In this document: piece by piece, positions 18,316 through 25,372 of the stretch
Numbering within the stretch: position 1 is the stretch's first letter
Layout: every line of letters begins with the position of its first letter
Assembly: GCA_020637555.1 (NCBI GenBank)
Contig: JACKKF010000011.1
Location: forward strand, 1-47,159
Direction of reading: 5' to 3'
Length of the DNA: 47,159 bases
DNA from: Rhodobacter sp.
GTDB lineage: Bacteria; Pseudomonadota; Alphaproteobacteria; Rhodobacterales; Rhodobacteraceae
Notes under the pieces: model-generated
What the model saw: only the letters and a program-made list of their open reading frames with translations
Databases searched by the model: none
Told to the model about the DNA's origin: nothing
Position numbers and translations under genes: made by a program

Positions 18316-19640
18316 GCCAGCCAGTCCCTGAGGTCGATCTCGTCCTGACCGGGGATGGACTTGCGCGCGAATTCCGCCTCGCGCCCCCAGGGCATCGTCG
18401 CATCGATGCACAGCCGCCCCCAGTGATCCTTTTTCGGATCGCGGTAAAAGCCCGGTATGTCGTTCAGGATCATCGCCCGCGTATCCGCCCGGCCCCGTGT
18501 CAGATAGGCCCACATGACATCATCGAGGTCGTGGATGTCCACATCCTCGTCCACCACGATGACCACCTTGTTGTAATCGAGATGCGAGGCCAGCGCGGCC
18601 AGGAACACATGCTGCGCGTGCCCTTCGTAGGCCTTCCTGATCTTGATGATCGAGATCATCACATTCGGCCGGCAACTCACGTCGATCACGCCCGGCACCG
18701 CGGCACCAACCGCGCGATAGACCCGCGCCGCCGTCACGGCCTCCAGCGGCCGCAGATCCTCGGGCGAGCCGCAGAGGAGGCCGTGCAGCACTGCCTCCTT
18801 GCGGTAGCTGACATGGGTGACCTCGAAGACATGGTTGGGGCCTACCTCGACATAATTCCCCATGAATTCGCCGAAGGGCCCCTCGGGGCGGCGTTCGTGC
18901 GGCAGGAACCGGCCCTCGACCACGATATCGGCGCTGGCGGGCACCTCCAGATCGAGGGTCACGCAACGCCGCATCGCCAGCGGCTCGCCCCGGATCTGCG
19001 CCGCCATCGCCAGTTCCGACGCCTCTATGGGCAGCGAGGCGCAGGCCGACAGGAAGATCTCGGGCGGGGCCGAGAGGATCAGCGCGGCTTCCAGCGCCTG
19101 GTTCTTCTCCTCGGCCGCGCGCTGGTAGCGGGCCAGGTCGTGGGTGCCGCCCAGCCGCACGCGCAACTCCTGATCGGAAATCTGCTGCGAGCGGTGGAAG
19201 GACAGGTTCGCCACGCCCGTCTCGGGGTCGTTGGCAAGAAAGATCGCGCTGGTGAAATAGGGGCCGCCGTCGCGCCCGTGCCAGGTGATCGCCGGCAGGT
19301 CGGACAGCGTGCCACTGACGAAACCGCCCGCTTCGGCCTCGGTCGCGGGGCGGGTAAAGCTGCCGGGTGCGGCGGCGATGCAGGCCTCGGTCAGGGCGAT
19401 CCAACGCTGACAAAAGGTCTGTTCGCCCGTGCCGATCATGTCGCACAACCGCTGATGGCTGCCGAAGATGTTGGAGACAACCGGCATCGCGCTGCCCTGC
19501 ACGTTCTCGAACAACACCGCCTCGCCGCCCGCGCGCTGCACCGCCCTTGTCACGGCGGCCAACTGGTGCTGCGGGTCCACCGGCTTGGAAACGCGGCGCA
19601 ACTCGCCCCGGGCTTCGAGCGTTTTCAGCAGGCTGTGCAT
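18312..19640 (-). CDS. UbiD-family prenyl-FMN-dependent decarboxylase
   Basis: 442 residues. The catalytic triad of UbiD enzymes is visible: Arg in NLSFHRSQ (R150) and two glutamates in PEGPFGEFMG (E253, E258). N145 and E242 fit the metal/cofactor site. UbiD enzymes decarboxylate or carboxylate aromatic and alpha,beta-unsaturated acids. The coupled UbiX gene and the catabolic surroundings point to degradation of an aromatic or unsaturated acid rather than ubiquinone synthesis (inference). It is the first gene of a two-gene minus-strand operon. Confidence 0.88.
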   Translation of the reverse strand: MHSLLKTLEARGELRRVSKPVDPQHQLAAVTRAVQRAGGEAVLFENVQGSAMPVVSNIFGSHQRLCDMIGTGEQTFCQRWIALTEACIAAAPGSFTRPATEAEAGGFVSGTLSDLPAITWHGRDGGPYFTSAIFLANDPETGVANLSFHRSQQISDQELRVRLGGTHDLARYQRAAEEKNQALEAALILSAPPEIFLSACASLPIEASELAMAAQIRGEPLAMRRCVTLDLEVPASADIVVEGRFLPHERRPEGPFGEFMGNYVEVGPNHVFEVTHVSYRKEAVLHGLLCGSPEDLRPLEAVTAARVYRAVGAAVPGVIDVSCRPNVMISIIKIRKAYEGHAQHVFLAALASHLDYNKVVIVVDEDVDIHDLDDVMWAYLTRGRADTRAMILNDIPGFYRDPKKDHWGRLCIDATMPWGREAEFARKSIPGQDEIDLRDWLA

Positions 19641-20087
19641 GGATCGGGTGCTCCGGTTCGAGATCTCAACTGTGCCGATTAGACGCGAAACCGGCCGGGT
19701 GGGGCCAGCGCCAGGGCTTCACCGATCAGACATTTCCTTTTCGATTGCGGGCAAATCTGCCGCTCGCGGTCCTGCGCGCTGGCGTTCCGCAAGATCGCCC
19801 GCACTGAGCGCATCCCCATCTTTTGGACAGGATCTGGCGTAAATCAAGCGGCTTGCGGGCGTGCAGACAGACGCACTCGGACATCAGGAATCGCCCAGGG
19901 CGTTCGATGACGGTGTCGTCGCGGCAGCGCCCCTGTCCGCGCGGCATCGACCCGCGCAGGCGGGCGTTGCTCTGGGGTTGCGCGTCAATCCCCGGGTGAT
20001 ATGCGTCGCGCAGGGCGGCCCCATCCTTGATGCGCCCGAGGCTTTGGTGACGACGGTGCGGGGCGGCACCCCATGAGGAACCGAAGG
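19641..20087. other. Intergenic stretch without a convincing gene
   Basis: About 450 bp between the ubiD-like start and the unknown gene at 20088. It should carry the promoter of the ubiD operon (minus) and that of the unknown gene (plus). A 71-codon frame starting with GTG at 19861 ends in an ATGA overlap at 20073-20076; its protein has no feature I recognise and its frame is closed by TAA just upstream (19840). No RNA gene or repeat was seen. Confidence 0.5.
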
Positions 20088-20768
20088 ATGAAGACAGGCG
20101 ACGCCACGCGGGTCCTGCGCACACTGGGGTGGTCGATCCACCGCGATGAGACCGGCGACAAAGGCGCAACATATGCGTTGCCCGATCGCATCGTGCGCAT
20201 CGTCTACGGGATACGGCCGCTGCCGCAAACCGCGCAATTCGAAGCGGTGTTTTCGCTGTCCACGCCTGCATTCTCGGCGGCCTGTCTGACGATCGACCCG
20301 GAAGGCAGCGCCTATGCGCCCCTGGTTGCCGCGTCCAAAGGGTATAAGGACCGCGCGCCCGACATTGTCGAGCATCACATTCGGCAGGCCAGCGATGCGG
20401 TCCTGGCATGGGCCGAGGCGCAAGATCTGGACCAGGCGCTGCGCGCCCGCGCGGATTTGCCAAGCTCTGCACCGGGCGCGGCGCCGATCTGGCATCTTGC
20501 GGCGCTGGCCCTGCGGGGGGACCTGGACAGGTTGAGCCGCTATCAGGATAGTTTCGAGGCCGGAGATCGGCTTGGTTTTGTCCCCTACATCACCCGGGAT
20601 CACATCGACCGGGCGGTGCTGCTGGCGCGCCGGTCTGAACGAACACCCGAACAGGCCCTGCGCGGCGCGGGCAGGGCAGGGCCCGGCGGGCTTTGCGCGG
20701 CGCTCAGCCGCTTGCGCACGGCGCTTGGGCAGCGAGCAAAGGTCAGGCGGCCCGGGCGCGACACATGA
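20088..20768 (+). CDS. Protein of unknown function
   Basis: 226 residues, predicted soluble, no signal peptide or membrane span. It begins MKTGDATRVLRTLGW and has a strand-rich first half (ATYALPDRIVRIVYGIRP) and a helical second half (AVLAWAEAQDLDQALRARAD, then HLAALALRGDLDRLSRYQ). I do not recognise the family. The start at 20088 has AGGA 8 nt upstream; an ATG at 20073 is the alternative. The last 45 residues are rich in Arg, Gly and Ala and may be poorly folded. It stands alone between the ubiD operon and the protease gene. Confidence 0.6.
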   Translation: MKTGDATRVLRTLGWSIHRDETGDKGATYALPDRIVRIVYGIRPLPQTAQFEAVFSLSTPAFSAACLTIDPEGSAYAPLVAASKGYKDRAPDIVEHHIRQASDAVLAWAEAQDLDQALRARADLPSSAPGAAPIWHLAALALRGDLDRLSRYQDSFEAGDRLGFVPYITRDHIDRAVLLARRSERTPEQALRGAGRAGPGGLCAALSRLRTALGQRAKVRRPGRDT

Positions 20769-20917
20769 TCCCGCAGGCAAGGACCCCGACAGGGACACCC
20801 GGGAAAGCAGGGAAAACCCCGGCCAGGCGGTGATCTGGTCACACGCGACGCCCTCAGGGCCGAAATCGGTGCGGTGCGCCCTTGTGGCGGCGGATGGCCG
20901 CGGCTGTCGAGCGCATG

Positions 20918-20944
20918 AAAAAACCGGGCGCGAACGCCCGGTTT
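20918..20944 (-). terminator. Intrinsic terminator of the degP-like gene
   Basis: On the minus strand AAACCGGGCG (20944-20935) pairs with CGCCCGGTTT (20930-20921) around a TTCG tetraloop, ending in a run of six T. It lies 20 bp after the protease stop codon. A textbook rho-independent terminator. Confidence 0.9.
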
Positions 20945-20964
20945 CCGGTCTGATCGAGAGAGGC

Positions 20965-22470
20965 TCAGTTGATCGACAGCGCGACGAAGCGCGGGTCGCC
21001 GTTCGAACGCACCATCAACAGCAGGGTGCGACGACCGGCCTCGCGTGCGGCGTCAAGCTGCGCCTGGAGCTCCGAGACCGAGGTGACGGGCTGCTGCCCC
21101 GCCTCGGTGATCAGATCGCCGGCGCGCAGGCCCTTGGTCTCCGCGTCCGAGCCCGGCTCGACATTGCGGATGACCAGACCGTTGATCCCCGAGTCGAGCC
21201 CCATGTCATTGCGCATCTGATCGGTCAGCGGCATCACCTCGAGGCCCAGCACCTGCGCCGGGGCCTGCGGCTGGTCGGGCGTCACGCTGCCCGAGGCCGG
21301 CATCAGGCGCTCTTCGTCGCGCTGGCCCAGGGTCACATGCAGGGTCTCTTCCTGACCATCGCGGAACACCACGACTTCGACCGCGCGGCCGATGCCGGCG
21401 TCGGCGACACGGCGCACCAGATCGCGGGTATCGGCCACGTCGCGGCCGTCAAAGCGGGTGATGACGTCGCCGGTCTGGACACCGCCGGCGCGCGACGGGC
21501 CATCCATGACCTCGGTCACCAGGGCGCCATGCGGGCTGGGCAGGCCCAGCGAGTCGGCGATATCGGCGCTGACGTCCTGGATGCGGACACCCAGCCAGCC
21601 GCGACGGGTCTCGCCGAACTGCCGCAACTGGTCGACCACGCGCTGCACCACATGCGACGACATGGCAAAGCCGATGCCGATGGACCCGCCGTTGGGCGAC
21701 AGGATCGCGGTGTTCACGCCGATCACCTGGCCATTCATGTTGAACAGCGGCCCGCCCGAGTTGCCGCGATTGATGGCGGCGTCGGTCTGGATGAAATCGT
21801 CATAATTGCCCTGAAGCGCGCGGCCCCGGGCCGAGACGATGCCGGCCGACACCGAAAAACCCTGGCCCAGCGGGTTGCCGACCGCCAGCACCCAGTCACC
21901 GACGCGCGCGGCGTCGCTGTCACCGAAGCTGACAAAGGGCAGGTCGTGACCGGTTTCGACCTTGAGCAGGGCGATGTCGGTCGCGGTGTCGGTGCCAACC
22001 AGCGTGGCGTCGGCGCGCGTGCCGTCAAAGAACTCGATCGAGATTTCGTCGGCATTCTCGATGACGTGGTTGTTGGTCACGATGTAGCCATCGGCCGAGA
22101 TGACGAAGCCTGACCCCAGCGCCTGGCTCTGGCGCGGGCGGGGTTGCTGCTGCGGGCCGCCATTGGGGCCGTTGTGGTTGAAGAAGTCGTTGAAGAAGTC
22201 CTGGAACGGCGAGCCGTCCGGCAATTGCGGGATCCCCTGGTCGAGGTTCGCGGTGACCGTCGTCGACGTGGTGATGTTGACGACAGCCGGGCTGACCTGG
22301 TCGGCCAGATCGGCAAAGCTGACCGGACGGTCCTGCGCATAGACGGGCAGGGCCAGGGCGGCCACGAGCAACACCACTCCCAGGAGGTTGAGCCAGCGCA
22401 GGACCGCCCATCCGGCGGTCGGTCTTGCGACGGCAAAGGCGCTGCTGGCGCCTGCCCGGTGATGCATCAT
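20965..22470 (-). CDS. degP: HtrA/DegP-like periplasmic serine protease
   Basis: 501 residues. A membrane-spanning leader (about residues 22-45, ending PVYAQ) sends it to the periplasm. The trypsin-like domain has the triad H135 (TNNHVI), D165 (TDIALL) and S238 (GNSGGP); two PDZ domains follow (GWLGVRIQDVS onward, and GLVIRNVEPGSDAETKGLRAGD). A linker rich in Gln, Pro and Asn (about 95-115) resembles the LA loop of Do-type proteases. It removes or refolds damaged envelope proteins. The start at 22470 follows AAGGGG with 8-nt spacing. It lies downstream of rpmH-rnpA. Confidence 0.93.
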   Translation of the reverse strand: MMHHRAGASSAFAVARPTAGWAVLRWLNLLGVVLLVAALALPVYAQDRPVSFADLADQVSPAVVNITTSTTVTANLDQGIPQLPDGSPFQDFFNDFFNHNGPNGGPQQQPRPRQSQALGSGFVISADGYIVTNNHVIENADEISIEFFDGTRADATLVGTDTATDIALLKVETGHDLPFVSFGDSDAARVGDWVLAVGNPLGQGFSVSAGIVSARGRALQGNYDDFIQTDAAINRGNSGGPLFNMNGQVIGVNTAILSPNGGSIGIGFAMSSHVVQRVVDQLRQFGETRRGWLGVRIQDVSADIADSLGLPSPHGALVTEVMDGPSRAGGVQTGDVITRFDGRDVADTRDLVRRVADAGIGRAVEVVVFRDGQEETLHVTLGQRDEERLMPASGSVTPDQPQAPAQVLGLEVMPLTDQMRNDMGLDSGINGLVIRNVEPGSDAETKGLRAGDLITEAGQQPVTSVSELQAQLDAAREAGRRTLLLMVRSNGDPRFVALSIN

Positions 22471-22638
22471 GATGAATTCCCCTTGGTCTTTGTCCTGAAC
22501 ACCCGGGCGTCCCGGCCCGGGGGCATGGCAGACTTTAGGGGTATCGCCGGGCAAGGCAAACACACAAACCCGTTTGCTCGACGTGCTTTCAAGCGAAGGT
22601 GAAAAGCGGTGACGAGGATGCGAGGGCGCGCGCCGCCG

Positions 22639-23046
22639 TCAGCCGTGGACGCGCTGAAGCGCGCGGTCGAGATCCGCGCGCAGGGCGTCAAACGGCCGCG
22701 CGACGGTGACCTCGGGCTTGCCGATCAGGACATAGTCCCAGCCTGGTTGTCCGTGAGTGGCCAGTATCTCATGCGCCAGCGCGCGCAGGCGGCGCTTGGC
22801 ACGGTTGCGCGTGACGGCGTTGCCGACCTTCTTGGAACAGGTAAAGCCGACGCGGATGCCGCAGGCGGGTTCGGCGCCGTCGCGCTGTCGCGCTTGCAGC
22901 AGAAAACCCGCCACGGGCACGCGGCGGGCTCGGGCAGCGGCGAGAAACTCGGCGCGCTTTTTCAGAACCGTCAGACACGACAAAACCGCCGGGTCCGCCT
23001 GGGTCCCCGAAATCGGGGCGGTCAGGGGCGCGTCCGGCGGTGTCAT
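22639..23046 (-). CDS. rnpA: Ribonuclease P protein component
   Basis: 135 residues. The hallmark RNRAKRRLR follows GFTCSKKVGNAVT, as in all RnpA proteins, and LTVLKKRAEFLAAARAR marks the N-terminal part. It binds the RNase P RNA and helps mature tRNA 5' ends. It starts 22 bp after rpmH ends, the universal rpmH-rnpA order. The expected next genes (yidD, yidC) are not present; a protease gene follows instead. Confidence 0.96.
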   Translation of the reverse strand: MTPPDAPLTAPISGTQADPAVLSCLTVLKKRAEFLAAARARRVPVAGFLLQARQRDGAEPACGIRVGFTCSKKVGNAVTRNRAKRRLRALAHEILATHGQPGWDYVLIGKPEVTVARPFDALRADLDRALQRVHG

Positions 23047-23068
23047 CGTGCTGACAGGTCTGCTGGCC

Positions 23069-23203
23069 TCAGGCCGACAGACGCTTGCGGCCGCGGGCGC
23101 GGCGGGCGTTCAGAACCTTCTGGCCGCCTTTGGTCGCCATGCGGGCGCGGAAACCGTGGCGCTTCTTGCGAACCAGGTTCGAGGGCTGATAGGTGCGTTT
23201 CAT
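23069..23203 (-). CDS. rpmH: 50S ribosomal protein L34
   Basis: 44 residues, exactly the L34 length, from MKRTYQPSNLVRKKRHGF to RARGRKRLSA. It is a small basic protein of the large ribosomal subunit. GGACCGGAG just upstream offers a ribosome site. A strong promoter and a hairpin leader precede it (see 23224-23301). rnpA follows 22 bp downstream and is probably cotranscribed. Confidence 0.98.
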   Translation of the reverse strand: MKRTYQPSNLVRKKRHGFRARMATKGGQKVLNARRARGRKRLSA

Positions 23204-23223
23204 CGCTCCGGTCCTTTGTCTTG

Positions 23224-23251
23224 CACCCGAATACCTTCGGGGATTCGGGTG
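23224..23251 (-). promoter_or_regulatory. Hairpin in the rpmH leader
   Basis: CACCCGAAT (minus strand, 23251-23243) pairs perfectly with ATTCGGGTG (23232-23224) around a 10-nt loop. It lies between the promoter and the ribosome site, roughly +15 to +42 of the transcript. It could stabilise the mRNA or serve in control of L34/RnpA synthesis; no known r-protein leader was recognised. Confidence 0.5.
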
Positions 23252-23272
23252 GGAATTCCTTCTGAGGGCCGG

Positions 23273-23301
23273 GCAATAGCCGGGCCTTGGGCCCAAGTCA
23301 A
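23273..23301 (-). promoter_or_regulatory. Sigma-70 promoter of rpmH-rnpA
   Basis: On the minus strand TTGACT (23301-23296) and TATTGC (23278-23273) are 17 bp apart. This is a near-consensus housekeeping promoter about 70 bp before the rpmH start, as expected for a strongly expressed ribosomal gene. Confidence 0.75.
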
Positions 23302-23375
23302 TCGACCCACGGCCCGGAACCCCGAAAAAAGCGCCTTTGCCTTGACAGTTTCGGCGGGTCGGTCCCCCATGCACC

Positions 23376-24623
23376 ATGACCTTGCTTGTGGCAAACCGTT
23401 CCTATCGCCTGCTCTTTTCCGCAACCGCCGTGTCGAACCTGGGCGATGGCATCGCGGCACTGGCCTTTCCCTGGCTGGCCACGCTGATCACCCGTGATCC
23501 GGTGCTGATCGCCACCGTCGCTTTTGCCACCCGGCTGCCCTGGCTGCTGTTCGCGATTCCGGCCGGGGTGATCATCGACCGGGGGGACCGGCGGCGGCTG
23601 ATGATGCAGGCCGACCTGTTCCGCACCCTGCTGGCGCTTGGCGTGGTGGTGCTGGCCATGCGCCTGCCATCCGGGCCGGTCGCGGCGCCCCTGCCGCCCA
23701 TCCTGGCGTTGTCGGGTCTGGCCTTTCTTCTGGGCCTGGCCGAGGTCGTGCGCGACAATGCCGCGCAGACGCTGCTGCCCTCGGTCGTGGCGCAAGGCGA
23801 CCTGGAACGCGCCAATGGCCAGATGTGGAGCATCGAGCGGATCGCCGGCGCCTTTGTCGGCCCGCCGCTGGCGGGGGCGCTGATCGCGTTGGCGGTGCCC
23901 GCGCCCTTTGCGGTCGAGGCGGCTGGCTTTGCCCTGGCTGCCTTGTGTGTCTGGCTCATCGCCCTGCCGCGCCGGGCGCCCGTTCCGCCCCGCCACCCGC
24001 TGACCGAGGCCGCCGAAGCCTGGGCCTGGATGCGCGCGCACCCGATGATCCTGCGGCTGGCGATCCTGCTGGGTCTGATGAACGCGCTGACCACGATGGC
24101 GCTGACGCTGATGGTGCTGGTGTCGCAGGACCGGCTGGGGTTGAGCGCGGCGGATTACGGCGTGCTTCTGACGGTCGAGGCCGCGGGCGGTGTCACCGCC
24201 GGGCTGTTCGGCCCGCGTCTGGTGGCGCGACTGGGCAGCCAGGCCAGCGTGCGGCTGGCGTTGTGCCTGTTTCCGCTGCCGTGGATGGTCGTCGCGCTGA
24301 GCGATCATGCGGGGCTGATCGGCGCGGCGCTGTTCGTCGGGCTGGGCGCGGGGGTGGTCTGGAACCTCGTCACGGTGTCGTATCGCCAACGGCTGATCCC
24401 CGACGCGATGCTGGGCCGGGTGAACAGTCTCTACCGCTTCTTTGGCTGGGGCATGATGCCTGTCGGGGCCATCGCCGGCGGGTGGATCGTCGCCCAGCTC
24501 GAGGGGCCGCTGGGGCGCGACATGGCCTTGCGCGTGCCCTACGCACTGGCGGCGGCGGGATCGGCCTTGATCGCGATTTACGGCTGGATGCGCTTGCGGT
24601 TCGCGGCGGTGGCTGCCACCTAG
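23376..24623 (+). CDS. MFS transporter (MFS_3/EntS-like)
   Basis: 415 residues with about 12 hydrophobic helices. The opening NRSYRLLFSATAVSNLGDGIAALAFPWLATLIT and the IPAGVIIDRGDRRRLMM loop between helices 2 and 3 are typical of MFS_3 (EntS-like) exporters. Substrate unknown; this group includes siderophore and drug exporters. A TTGACA lies at 23342-23347, but no good -10 follows. It is divergent from rpmH. A helix-rich second half includes GRVNSLYRFFGWGMMPVGAIAGG. Confidence 0.85.
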   Translation: MTLLVANRSYRLLFSATAVSNLGDGIAALAFPWLATLITRDPVLIATVAFATRLPWLLFAIPAGVIIDRGDRRRLMMQADLFRTLLALGVVVLAMRLPSGPVAAPLPPILALSGLAFLLGLAEVVRDNAAQTLLPSVVAQGDLERANGQMWSIERIAGAFVGPPLAGALIALAVPAPFAVEAAGFALAALCVWLIALPRRAPVPPRHPLTEAAEAWAWMRAHPMILRLAILLGLMNALTTMALTLMVLVSQDRLGLSAADYGVLLTVEAAGGVTAGLFGPRLVARLGSQASVRLALCLFPLPWMVVALSDHAGLIGAALFVGLGAGVVWNLVTVSYRQRLIPDAMLGRVNSLYRFFGWGMMPVGAIAGGWIVAQLEGPLGRDMALRVPYALAAAGSALIAIYGWMRLRFAAVAAT

Positions 24624-24679
24624 GGTGTAACATTCGCCCCCGCCGGATCGTCCTGCCGGGACAGATGTCGAGGTTCGCC

Positions 24680-25372
24680 ATGTCCCTGCGCCGCATGTTG
24701 CCATTGATCCTGATCGTGCTGGGGGCGACCCTGGGCTTCATCCTGCTGCGCGACCGCATCGGTTTTGACGTCCTGCGCGACAACCGGCTGGCGCTGCTGG
24801 CCTACCGCGATGCCCATCCGGTGCTGGCGCCCGCGCTGTTCGTCCTCGCCTATGCGCTGTTCGTGGCCTTTTCGCTGCCGGGCGCGATCTGGTTCACGCT
24901 GGCCGGCGGGTTCCTGTTCGGAGTGTTCCCCGGCGTCATCTACAACGTGGCCGCCGCCACGCTGGGCGCGCTGGCGATCTTCCTGGCGGTTCGGACCGGC
25001 CTGGGGGCGGGTCTGAAGGCGCGCATCGATGCTTCGGACGGGACGGTCAGGCGGCTGATCGACGGCATCCACGCCAACGAGGTGCCGGTTCTGCTGTCCA
25101 TGCGGCTGATCCCGGTGGTTCCGTTCTTCATCGCCAACCTGATCCCGGGATTTCTGGGTATCGCCACCCCGCGCTTTCTGTGGACGACCGCGCTGGGCAT
25201 CGTTCCGGGGGGGCTGGTCTATACCTGGGTCGGGGCGGGGCTGGGCGCGGTGTTCGAACGCGGCGCGGCGCCCGATCTGGGCATCATCTTCGAGCCCTAT
25301 GTGCTGGGCCCGATCCTGGGGCTGGCGGCGCTGTCGCTGCTGCCGGTCGTTCTGAAAGGCTGGAGGCGCTGA
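24680..25372 (+). CDS. TVP38/TMEM64 (DedA-like) membrane protein
   Basis: 230 residues, about six membrane segments. The VTT/SNARE-associated core is clear: LFVAFSLPGAIWFTLAGGFLFGVFPGVIYNVAAATLGA, and later LLSMRLIPVVPFFIANLIPGFLGI. Related proteins are proposed lipid scramblases or transporters. GAGG 6 nt upstream favours the ATG at 24680; an ATG at 24665 adds five residues. The stop shares a base with the start of the next gene (TGATG), tying it to a flavin disulfide oxidoreductase, an arrangement known from other bacteria. Role in this organism unknown. Confidence 0.85.
   Translation: MSLRRMLPLILIVLGATLGFILLRDRIGFDVLRDNRLALLAYRDAHPVLAPALFVLAYALFVAFSLPGAIWFTLAGGFLFGVFPGVIYNVAAATLGALAIFLAVRTGLGAGLKARIDASDGTVRRLIDGIHANEVPVLLSMRLIPVVPFFIANLIPGFLGIATPRFLWTTALGIVPGGLVYTWVGAGLGAVFERGAAPDLGIIFEPYVLGPILGLAALSLLPVVLKGWRR

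Noticed and set aside
17746..19640. Ubiquinone biosynthesis ubiD/ubiX
   Set aside because: Catabolic setting, no other ubi genes, and tight pairing fit a dedicated aromatic or unsaturated acid decarboxylase better.
19861..20076. 71-codon GTG-started gene
   Set aside because: No ribosome site of note, frame closed by TAA just upstream, no recognisable protein; mentioned only within the intergenic entry.
23342..23370. Strong promoter for the MFS gene from TTGACA
   Set aside because: At 16-18 bp spacing only GC-rich hexamers such as CCCCAT follow, so the -10 is not convincing.
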